Below are positions 1 to 5,192 of a stretch of 6,443 bases of DNA, piece after piece. Positions within the stretch are counted from its first letter, which is position 1. Each line of letters opens with the position of its first letter. Source of the stretch: Chloroflexia bacterium (GTDB lineage: Bacteria > Chloroflexota > Chloroflexia > Thermomicrobiales > UBA6265); assembly GCA_013696525.1 (NCBI GenBank), contig JACCYK010000205.1, positions 1 to 6,443 of the forward strand, written 5' to 3'. Both the position numbers and the translations under genes were made by a program. Under the pieces are notes generated by a model. That model ran no database searches. It worked only from the letters and a program-made list of their open reading frames with translations, and was not told the origin of the DNA.

Positions 1-850
1 CGACGATCGTCGCGATCACGGATTGTAGATAGTCCAGGTCGGTGAGCGAGGCGAGCGCCGCCGCCGTGGAGACCGCCGAGACATTGCCGAAGGCCGGCAT
101 AACCCGCATCAGGAATGGCATCAGATCGCCGGGGAAGATACCGTAGCCGACCCGCATCCCCGCCAGGCCGGCGAATTTGCTCATCGTGCGGAAGACGGCC
201 ACATTCGGATGCCGCTCCATGAGCGGCAAGGCGGTCGTGCCGGCGAACTCCGCGTACGCCTCGTCGATGGCGACGAGGCAGCCGGCTTCGGCGCAGATGC
301 GCTCGACCGCCGCCGGCTCGAATTGGTTCCCGGTCGGGTTGTTCGGGTCGCAGACGATGATGAGCTTGGTCCGGTCATCGACCGCACCGAGGATGCCGTC
401 GACCTCGAGCGTGAAATCGGGCCGGAGGGGCACGTCCAGGACATCGCCACCGTGCTGGGTGAAGAGTGGCCGGTACACGCCGAAGGTCGGCTCCGAAATG
501 ATGACCTGGTCACCCGGGTCGATCAGGAGTAGGGCGGTGGTGGCGAGCACGTCGTCGAGCCCGGCCCCGACCACCACCCGATCCGGCGCCACCCCGACGT
601 AGTCGGCCAGCGCCGCCCGCAAGGAATACGCATCGAGCTCGGGATAGCGGTGCGCCAGCTCGAAATCGGCGATCGCGGCCCGCGCTTTTGGTGAGGCGCC
701 GTAGGGCGACTCGTTCATGTCGAGCCGGATGTTCCGGGGCGGTGTCCGCTCCGGTCCCGGATCGCGCTGGTAGGGCGCGAGATCGCGCACGACGGGACGA
801 ACCAGGCTCACCGGATCGATTGGGGGACGGAGAGTGGGGAGACGGCTCAA
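1..850 (-). CDS. hisC: Histidinol-phosphate aminotransferase, 3' end outside window
   Basis: This is a PLP-dependent class I/II aminotransferase of the HisC type. It converts imidazole acetol phosphate plus glutamate to histidinol phosphate in cytosolic histidine synthesis. About 283 codons are visible; the family has roughly 350-370 residues, so the last ~75, including the C-terminal substrate-binding arginine, lie beyond the window. Numbered from the TTG start, visible marks are LDMNESPYG (43-51, substrate-side loop), DPNNPTGN (168-175), AIDEAYAEF (194-202, with the Asp and Tyr that contact PLP) and TMSKFAGLAGMRVGYG (222-237), where K225 should form the PLP Schiff base. The TTG start at 850 is chosen because AGGAG sits 6 bases upstream (857-861); an in-frame GTG further in has no ribosome site. 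The gene follows hisG but is separated from it by a hairpin and a promoter candidate. Other PLP aminotransferases share this fold, but the motif set and the adjacent hisG make HisC the best call. Confidence 0.9.
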   Translation of the reverse strand, partial: MSRLPTLRPPIDPVSLVRPVVRDLAPYQRDPGPERTPPRNIRLDMNESPYGASPKARAAIADFELAHRYPELDAYSLRAALADYVGVAPDRVVVGAGLDDVLATTALLLIDPGDQVIISEPTFGVYRPLFTQHGGDVLDVPLRPDFTLEVDGILGAVDDRTKLIIVCDPNNPTGNQFEPAAVERICAEAGCLVAIDEAYAEFAGTTALPLMERHPNVAVFRTMSKFAGLAGMRVGYGIFPGDLMPFLMRVMPAFGNVSAVSTAAALASLTDLDYLQSVIATIV

Positions 851-856
851 CCTTGG

Positions 857-861
857 CTCCT
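857..861 (-). promoter_or_regulatory. Ribosome binding site deciding the hisC TTG start
   Basis: AGGAG on the minus strand lies 6 bases before a TTG at 850-848. No other in-frame ATG/GTG/TTG between here and the conserved LDMNESPYG motif has a comparable site, so this fixes the likely start of hisC. Confidence 0.6.
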
Positions 862-937
862 GCTCACGCAACGGACGGCACCGGTTCCGGGGAAGCGGCG
901 GGTGGCGTCGGCGTTGATCGCGCACCTGGGCACGCAC

Positions 938-966
938 ATGATAGCCGATGCCCGGACGGACGTGAA
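938..966 (-). promoter_or_regulatory. Sigma-70-type promoter candidate for hisC
   Basis: Read on the minus strand, TTCACG (966-961, 4 of 6 to TTGACA) and TATCAT (943-938, 5 of 6 to TATAAT) are separated by exactly 17 bases. Transcription would begin near 931, giving a leader of about 80 bases before the hisC TTG. The element follows directly after the hairpin that abuts hisG, which is what a new transcription unit would need. This is a motif match only; the start site is inferred. Confidence 0.5.
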
Positions 967-969
967 TGC

Positions 970-996
970 TCGGCCGCGACGAAGCGCCGCGGCCGA
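970..996 (-). terminator. GC-rich hairpin directly after the hisG stop
   Basis: On the minus strand the 9-base arm TCGGCCGCG (996-988) is the exact reverse complement of CGCGGCCGA (978-970), with a 9-base loop between. The loop can extend the stem by about three more pairs, leaving CTT at the tip. It begins at the base after the hisG TAA. There is no U-run behind it, so it is either an intrinsic terminator of the U-less kind proposed for GC-rich bacteria, or a 3'-end stabilising/pausing hairpin. Placement between hisG and a separate promoter favours a 3'-end role. Confidence 0.5.
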
Positions 997-1914
997 TTAC
1001 AGCATCAGCTTTTCCAGGGAGGAGACGAGGATCTCAGTCGCGCCGGCGGCGCGCAGGCGTTCGATCGAGTCCCAGAAGACTTCCTCTTCGATCGCGGTAT
1101 GGACCGCCACCCAACCAGGGTCCGCCAATGGGATGATCGTCGGCGACTTGAGGCCGGGCACCACCCGCCGGATCTCGGGCAGCGCGGCTTCGGGCGCATT
1201 CATCATGAGGTACTTAAACCGCTTGGCGGCCCGCACGGCCTTGACCCGCATCAGCAAACGCTCAATGGTCGCTCGCCGGGCGGGATCGGCCATCGCGGCC
1301 GGGCTCGCCGCCAGCACCGCCTGTGATTCGAGGATCGTTGCGATCGGACGGAGGTCGTTCAACAGCAGCGTCGAGCCGGTGGCGGTCAGCTCCACCACGG
1401 CGTCCGCCATGCCGAGGGAGGGGGCGACCTCGACCGAGCCGCTGATGGTGATGATTTCAGGCTCCAACCCCAACGTCTTGAAGTAGGCCGCGGCCGATCG
1501 CGGGTACGAGGTGGCGATCCTGCAGCCGCCTAGCTCCGCCGGCGCCTGGTATGGGGAATCGCGCAAGACGGCGACGATGAGCGAGCAGTAGCCGAAGCCA
1601 AGCGGCGCCAGCTCGTCGACCCGCACGCCCTCCTCGTGGATCAGGTTCTGGCCCAGAATGCCCAAATCGACCGTGCCCAAGGCCATATAGCCGGGAATGT
1701 CGTCGTCCCGGCCGTAGAGGATCGAGAGCGGGAAGTTGCGGCAATGCGAGAAAAGCCGCTGGCCATAGCTTTCAAACTCAAGCCCGATGGCATGGAGCAG
1801 GTCGATCGTGTCCTGCGTGAGCCGGCCGGAGCGCTGGACCGCGAGCTTGAGCCGCGGACCTCCCGGCTCGGCCGCGGCGGCGCCCGCGAACGGGGGGACT
1901 GGTACTGGTTGCAT
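997..1914 (-). CDS. hisG: ATP phosphoribosyltransferase, long form
   Basis: HisG joins ATP and PRPP to give phosphoribosyl-ATP, the first and feedback-controlled step of histidine synthesis. From the ATG at 1914 the protein has 305 residues. The catalytic part opens with RLKLAVQRSGRL (21-32) and carries the PRPP-site signature, EVAPSLGMADAVVEL followed by TATGSTL (162-183). A C-terminal domain of about 80 residues (from ~225 to 305) matches the histidine-binding regulatory domain of long HisG, so no HisZ partner should be needed. In the signature, the usual Asp before the LxxTG segment is Glu (E175). Start choice: ATG 1914 has AAGGAA at 1932-1927, a rather long 12 bases upstream. In-frame GTGs at 1935 and 2004 would add 7 or 30 residues, which do not look like family sequence and have lower third-position GC. 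The gene begins at most about 100 bases after the GNAT stop and is probably co-transcribed with it. Confidence 0.93.
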   Translation of the reverse strand: MQPVPVPPFAGAAAAEPGGPRLKLAVQRSGRLTQDTIDLLHAIGLEFESYGQRLFSHCRNFPLSILYGRDDDIPGYMALGTVDLGILGQNLIHEEGVRVDELAPLGFGYCSLIVAVLRDSPYQAPAELGGCRIATSYPRSAAAYFKTLGLEPEIITISGSVEVAPSLGMADAVVELTATGSTLLLNDLRPIATILESQAVLAASPAAMADPARRATIERLLMRVKAVRAAKRFKYLMMNAPEAALPEIRRVVPGLKSPTIIPLADPGWVAVHTAIEEEVFWDSIERLRAAGATEILVSSLEKLML

Positions 1915-2015
1915 TGGTGGGCTTTGTTCCTTCACGCCTACGTTGTGCCAGCGAGGAGCGCCGTCGCGGGCGCCGTCGCCAATGGTAAACGCTCGTCGCG
2001 CCACGGTGGCCCGGG

Positions 2016-2510
2016 CTAGTCCGGATCGGCGTCGCCGACGAGCGACTTGGTCATGCGGAGATGATCCGGCTGGTAGCCGACGCGCCGGTAGAAGGCAATC
2101 GCCGCCTCGTTATCGGCGAACACGTCGAGCACGACCTCTCGACAGCCATGCTCCCGGCCCCAAGCTTCGGCGTGCCGCATCAGCGCTCGGCCGACCCCCT
2201 TGCCCTCGGCGGCATCGGACACCACCAGCACTTCGACGCACGCCCGGGGATGGTTCGTGAAATGATCGAAATCGAGCCGAATCGCGAACAGTCCAAGCGG
2301 CCGATCGCCGGCATCGACGGCCACGTAGGTCTCGACCCCGCCCGGCCTCGAACCGGCGTCCGCCACGACCTGATCCATGAAGCAACCCACCGCCGCCATG
2401 TCTCGCGGCGAGGCGGTCCGCTCCGGGATGATGCGATGTACCACGGCCTGATAGAAATCGCTGTCACGCTCGTCCCAATCGCGGACCCGGATTAGGTCTT
2501 CCGTTGCCAT
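2016..2510 (-). CDS. GNAT-family N-acetyltransferase, substrate unknown
   Basis: This 164-residue protein has the GNAT fold layout, which transfers an acyl group from acyl-CoA to an amine. Visible parts are an N-terminal strand (MATEDLIRVRDWDERD), a central strand TYVAVDAGDRPLGLFAIRL (61-79), then motif A: VEVLVVSDAAEGKGVGRAL (92-110), whose EGKGVG loop is the pyrophosphate-binding Q/RxxGxG/A type. EVVLDVFADNEAAIAFYRRV followed by GY (125-146) is the typical motif B with the catalytic-site Tyr (Y141) and FYxxxGY signature. The ATG at 2510 has GGGAGA 8 bases upstream, and it starts inside the coaX coding sequence (47-base overlap), so translation is probably coupled. Nothing in the sequence names the acceptor; antibiotic, ribosomal-protein and small-amine acceptors are all possible. 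No signal peptide or membrane segment is visible. Confidence 0.88.
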   Translation of the reverse strand: MATEDLIRVRDWDERDSDFYQAVVHRIIPERTASPRDMAAVGCFMDQVVADAGSRPGGVETYVAVDAGDRPLGLFAIRLDFDHFTNHPRACVEVLVVSDAAEGKGVGRALMRHAEAWGREHGCREVVLDVFADNEAAIAFYRRVGYQPDHLRMTKSLVGDADPD

Positions 2511-3297
2511 GTTGTTCGTCTCCCGCGGTGAGCCGTTGGTAGATCAGGCGGAGGCCGTTGAGCGTGAGGTCTGGCTCGTAGTGGTTAAACAGGGGCGATT
2601 GATCGACAAAGAGCGGGGCCAGGCCGCCGGTCAAGATGACCGGCACCGACTCCTGCCCAAGCTCGCGCGTCATCCGGACGACGAGCCCCTCGAGCATCGC
2701 GAGGTGCCCGAGCACGATCCCGATCCGCAATTGATCGACCGTGTTCTTGCCCAGCGTGTGCCGCGGCAGGGTCAACTCGATATTGAACAGTTGCGAGGCG
2801 TTGGTCGCTAGCGCCTGAAGCGAGGTGCCGACGCCGGTGGCGATGGCGCCGCCGAGGAAGTCGCCGGCGACGGAGATGGCGTCCACCGTGGTCGCGGTGC
2901 CGAGATCGATGATGATGGCCGGGCCGCCATATTTGGCAAAGGCGGCGATGCAGTCGACCAGGCGGTCGGCGCCGAGGCGGGTTGGTTCCTCGACCAGGAG
3001 CTGAATGCCGAGATCGAGCGTGGGGTCGATGATGATCGGCGTCAGGCCGAGGCGATCGCGGGCCAGCGCCTGCAAGGCGGTCGTCACCGGCGGCACCACA
3101 CTGGACAAGATGACCGCATCCACGTCGTCGAGCGAGAAGCCGCCGGTCTGAAACAGGGACGCCGTTAGGGCAAGCCAGTCGTCCGGCATCCGGTCGCGGT
3201 CGGTCGAGAGCCGCCAGCTGGCGATCAGCGCCTCCTGGCCTTTAGCATAGAGGCCAAGGAGCGTATTGCTATTGCCAATGTCGGCGGCGAGCAGCAT
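2464..3297 (-). CDS. coaX: Type III pantothenate kinase
   Basis: CoaX phosphorylates pantothenate with ATP, the first step of coenzyme A synthesis. Type III enzymes belong to the ASKHA (actin/Hsp70/hexokinase) fold, usually need a monovalent cation and escape CoA feedback. The 277-residue protein shows the family motifs in order: AADIGNSNTLLGL (4-16, phosphate loop with D6), SSVVPP (65-70), RLGADRLVD (107-115, with catalytic-site D111), IIDLGTATTVDAI (129-141), FLGGAIATGV (147-156), GKNTVDQLRIGIVLG (183-197) and ILTGGLAPLF (221-230). The normal GGxIxPG has Thr in place of Pro at 154. The core ends near residue 256, and a hydrophilic tail of about 20 residues overlaps the GNAT start. The ATG at 3297 has GAGGT 6 bases upstream. 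It follows the second RCK gene by 47 bases in the same direction, so shared transcription is likely. The more common type I CoaA has a different, P-loop fold and is excluded. Confidence 0.95.
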   Translation of the reverse strand: MLLAADIGNSNTLLGLYAKGQEALIASWRLSTDRDRMPDDWLALTASLFQTGGFSLDDVDAVILSSVVPPVTTALQALARDRLGLTPIIIDPTLDLGIQLLVEEPTRLGADRLVDCIAAFAKYGGPAIIIDLGTATTVDAISVAGDFLGGAIATGVGTSLQALATNASQLFNIELTLPRHTLGKNTVDQLRIGIVLGHLAMLEGLVVRMTRELGQESVPVILTGGLAPLFVDQSPLFNHYEPDLTLNGLRLIYQRLTAGDEQHGNGRPNPGPRLGRA

Positions 3298-3344
3298 CCG
3301 GTGACCTCAACCCGCTGATCTGGCGACATGTGATGCGATCGCGA

Positions 3345-3998
3345 TTACACCAAGAGACGGCGCAGCTCGTCCTCTTGTTCACGATGGGCCAGGGCGATGA
3401 TATCGTCGCCGGGTAGTAGCTCGGTGGCCGGCGTCGGCACGATCAGCCGCGGGCCCCGCGAGATCGCCGAGATGGCGGTATTTTCGGGCAACGAGATTTC
3501 CCCGATCGACCGGTGGACGACGGCCGAGTGATCGGTGATCTTGGCCTCGACAATTGCCAGGTCGCCGTGGGTGAGGCTCAGGAGATGGACGAACGACCGC
3601 TCGGGGATGGCTTGCTCGATGATGTGCAGGATGTAATTCGTCTGGCTGACGGTAACATCAATCCCCAGCACCCGGAACAGTTGCTCGTTCTTCGGATTGT
3701 TGACCCGGGCGATGGTGCGCCCGACATGGAATTTTTGCTTCGCCATCTGACAGATCACGAGATTGTCCTCGTCCTCGCCGGTCACGGCCACCACCACATC
3801 GGCGCGAGCGGCGCCGGCGGCGGCCAGGGTCGATGCTTCCGCCCCGTCACCAGCGATGGTGACCGAACCGAGCTGTTCATTGAAACTGTCAACCTTCGCC
3901 GAATCACGCTCGATCAGGAGCACCTCGTGCCCATCACTCAGCAAGGACTGTGTCAAATAGAAACCGACTTTGCCGCCGCCGACAACAATGACGTACAC
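3345..3998 (-). CDS. RCK (TrkA/KtrA-like) regulatory protein with RCK_N and RCK_C
   Basis: This 217-residue cytosolic regulator is of the kind that forms gating rings on K+ channels and transporters (TrkA, KtrA). Residues 1-~125 are an RCK_N Rossmann domain: MYVIVVGGGKVG (GxGxxG dinucleotide loop at 7-12), an acidic residue at the end of strand 2 in LLIERD (E30), GDG (50-52), VAVTGEDEDN (70-79) and ARVNNPKNEQLFRVLGID (97-114). Residues ~135-217 form an RCK_C ligand-binding domain: SLTHGDLAIVEAKI, then HRSIGEISLPENTAISAI, ending in the typical LLPGDDIIALAHREQEDEL. The start is GTG at 3998, with GGAGG about 10 bases upstream (4013-4009) and only 3 bases after the preceding gene's TAA. Together with that RCK_N-only neighbour it makes an unequal pair. 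It could gate TrkH/KtrB or an amino-acid permease encoded elsewhere; the ligand (NAD(H), ATP/ADP or c-di-AMP) cannot be read from the sequence alone. I give no gene symbol because the partner is unknown. Confidence 0.9.
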   Translation of the reverse strand: MYVIVVGGGKVGFYLTQSLLSDGHEVLLIERDSAKVDSFNEQLGSVTIAGDGAEASTLAAAGAARADVVVAVTGEDEDNLVICQMAKQKFHVGRTIARVNNPKNEQLFRVLGIDVTVSQTNYILHIIEQAIPERSFVHLLSLTHGDLAIVEAKITDHSAVVHRSIGEISLPENTAISAISRGPRLIVPTPATELLPGDDIIALAHREQEDELRRLLV

Positions 3999-4001
3999 GG
4001 C

Positions 4002-4436
4002 TTACGACCCTCCCGGCCGGTGCGACGAGTCTTCATTTGCCCGCATCACATGATCAAGGATGATGGCTGACACGGTCGTGGTCGGACAGACGGTCGTCAG
4101 GCCCAGGCGACGATACGAGTCTTCCCGGACCGGGTCATAGATCCGGCACACGACTTCCGGCACCTCAAAGATCAGGCGCGCGACCTGGGCCGCCATGATG
4201 TTGCGATTGTCGCCGTTGGTGACGGCGATAAAGGCACCGGCCCGCTCGATCCCGGCTGAGCGCAGGACGTCCTCATCGATTCCCGTGCCGATGATGGTAT
4301 CACCCGAGAAGTCGGCCGGCAGCCGGCGAAAGGACCGGCTGTCGATATCAACGACCGTAACCTGATGCCGGTTGTGGTCGAGGATGGCGGCGATCCGGGC
4401 GCCGACCCGGCCGCAGCCCATGATGACGACCTTCAC
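4002..4436 (-). CDS. RCK_N-only (TrkA N-terminal domain) protein
   Basis: This 144-residue protein is essentially one Rossmann domain. MKVVIMGCGRVGARIA holds the GxGxxG loop (7-12). VTVVDID ends strand 2 with Asp (D30), as in NAD-binding members. FSGDTIIGTGIDEDVLRSAG (43-62) and FIAVTNGDNRNIMAAQVA (69-86) are the conserved middle, and CRIYDPVREDSYRRLGL (97-113) is the family's end-of-domain segment. It then stops after a 15-residue polar tail (ANEDSSHRPGGS), with no RCK_C domain, whereas most TrkA/CeoB-type proteins exceed 210 residues. Its GTG start overlaps the Usp stop as GTGA, a classic translational-coupling junction, and the next RCK gene starts 3 bases after its TAA. The likely role is the nucleotide-binding partner of the full-length RCK protein next door, as a hetero-ring or sensor subunit; that pairing is inferred from adjacency. 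Confidence 0.88.
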   Translation of the reverse strand: MKVVIMGCGRVGARIAAILDHNRHQVTVVDIDSRSFRRLPADFSGDTIIGTGIDEDVLRSAGIERAGAFIAVTNGDNRNIMAAQVARLIFEVPEVVCRIYDPVREDSYRRLGLTTVCPTTTVSAIILDHVMRANEDSSHRPGGS

Positions 4437-4906
4437 CGCCAGCTCATTTCTAAGAGGCCGGGATCAACCGGCGCCATCCGGACCGCGATCACCTCGCACG
4501 GGGCATTGAGCATAATGTAGTTCACCGTCTCGCCGAGCGTCGGCCGGCCGTGCTTGCGGCGGACCGACGAGGTCATGATGATCGCGTCGGCGCTCCGCTC
4601 GATGGCCTCGTCAACCACCGCCGCGCCGACCGACCGGGCCTGGAGCAATTCGGAATGCATCTGGACCCGCTTGCCGCCGAGGGCTTGCCGGGCCATCGTC
4701 TCCGCTCGCAACAACGCTTGCTCGCCGCGGGCGATATCGTCCGGCAGCTCGGCGTCGAGCGGCATGGACTGCGCCACGGCGACGACGTAGAGGAGGGTCA
4801 CGGTCGCGCCTTTGGCCGGGAGCAGGTGTTGGACAATGGCGAGCACCCGGTCATCGGCCGGGGTGCCGGCGACCGGAACGATGAAACGCTCGTAGGAACC
4901 CTCCAT
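4433..4906 (-). CDS. Universal stress protein (UspA-like), atypical ATP motif
   Basis: This 157-residue protein has the Usp alpha/beta layout: YERFIVPVAGTPADDRVLAI (5-24, strand 1 and helix 1), ATVTLLYVVAV (34-44), a helical middle (59-77) and a C-terminal half reading ERSADAIIMTSSVRRKHG (103-120), then TLGETVNYIMLNAPCEVIAV (123-142). The end matches the family's GS(V)xxYVLxxAPCPVLVV pattern. However, the ATP-binding G-x2-G-x9-G(S/T) motif is not clean: MTSS replaces the first Gly region and GET replaces GS, so nucleotide binding is doubtful. It resembles the Usp domains that accompany APC-type amino-acid permeases, though no permease is encoded here. ATG 4906 is chosen because the Usp fold begins there; AGGAG lies 13 bases upstream (4924-4920), farther than usual. 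The same frame stays open upstream to about 5395, but that stretch is low-complexity and antisense-like, covers the phosphoesterase in another frame and is not part of this gene. It overlaps the next gene by 4 bases. Confidence 0.85.
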   Translation of the reverse strand: MEGSYERFIVPVAGTPADDRVLAIVQHLLPAKGATVTLLYVVAVAQSMPLDAELPDDIARGEQALLRAETMARQALGGKRVQMHSELLQARSVGAAVVDEAIERSADAIIMTSSVRRKHGRPTLGETVNYIMLNAPCEVIAVRMAPVDPGLLEMSWR

Positions 4907-4975
4907 TCGGATCTTGGCACTCCTGGACGTGATGCTTCGGCACGCGATCGCGCATCCGGCCGCTTCGGTGGTGGC

Positions 4976-4990
4976 GAGGCGCAACGCCTC
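4976..4990 (-). repeat. Small perfect inverted repeat upstream of usp
   Basis: GAGGCG and CGCCTC flank a 3-base spacer, giving a perfect 6-pair stem. It sits 70-84 bases before the Usp ATG, downstream of the weak CATACT -10 candidate, so it would be in the leader of that transcript or could serve as a small operator. In DNA this rich in GC such a short palindrome can arise by chance. Confidence 0.3.
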
Positions 4991-5034
4991 AGTATGGAAC
5001 GTGCCGCCCGTCGGCGCAAACAGAGCTCGCTCCC

Positions 5035-5052
5035 GGCCCGGTTGGCTGGGCC
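5035..5052 (-). terminator. Weak hairpin after the distal TGA of the phosphoesterase frame
   Basis: On the minus strand GGCCC (5052-5048) and GGGCC (5039-5035) can pair around an 8-base loop. It starts 5 bases after the TGA at 5058-5060, not after the upstream amber codon, so the 3' end of the transcript, if it is here, matches the longer ancestral gene. The stem is only 5 pairs with no U-run, so the call is tentative. Confidence 0.2.
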
Positions 5053-5057
5053 CCCGG

Positions 5058-5192
5058 TCAGTGCCCGAGCGCGAGCCGCGCAATGAGCGGTACCGGCAGC
5101 GCGGACTCCGCCATCTGCCGCTGTGTTTGCGCCACGTCATACTCCTCGCGCTGGTTTGTGACCGTGCCGCGCCCGGTATCCAGCACAACATA
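5058..5192 (-). pseudogene. In-frame C-terminal tail of the phosphoesterase, cut off by amber codon
   Basis: Directly after the TAG at 5195-5193 the same frame continues for 44 sense codons, beginning YVVLDTGRGTVTNQREEYDV, then AQTQRQMAESALPVPLIARL and ALGH, before a TGA at 5058-5060. DGDPRA followed by Ser/Ala and a YxxLDT strand is how this phosphoesterase family normally proceeds, so this is the family's own C-terminus: the final strands and a helix that ends in a LPxxLxxRLxxG pattern. Joined across the TAG, the protein would have 243 residues, the usual family length. No frameshift is present; a single base change (for example TCG Ser to TAG) explains it. It is not expected to be translated unless the stop is read through or the TAG is a sequence error. 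Confidence 0.8.

Larger units (their letters stand above)
4907..5057 (-). promoter_or_regulatory. Gap before the usp-rck operon; weak promoter candidate
   Basis: This 151-base stretch lies between the ancestral end of the phosphoesterase frame (TGA 5058-5060) and the Usp ATG. I see no convincing coding sequence. On the minus strand CATACT is a 4-of-6 match to a -10 box, with only a poor TTTGCG/TTGCGC -35 box 17-18 bases upstream. A small perfect hairpin lies downstream of it (listed separately). An operon promoter here is plausible from position but weakly supported. Confidence 0.25.

Noticed and set aside
181..602. Short open frames on both strands at the left edge
   Set aside because: They are shadows of hisC, whose true minus-strand frame runs without a stop to the window edge and carries the PLP lysine and PNNPTGN motifs.
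850..996. Histidine attenuator or T-box in the hisC leader
   Set aside because: The leader (about 850-931) lacks a run of His codons in a short reading frame and I could not find T-box conserved segments or a competing terminator with a U-run.
3513..4070. 185-codon plus-strand open frame opposite the RCK genes
   Set aside because: It is antisense to two clear RCK proteins and spans their junction, with no motif of its own.
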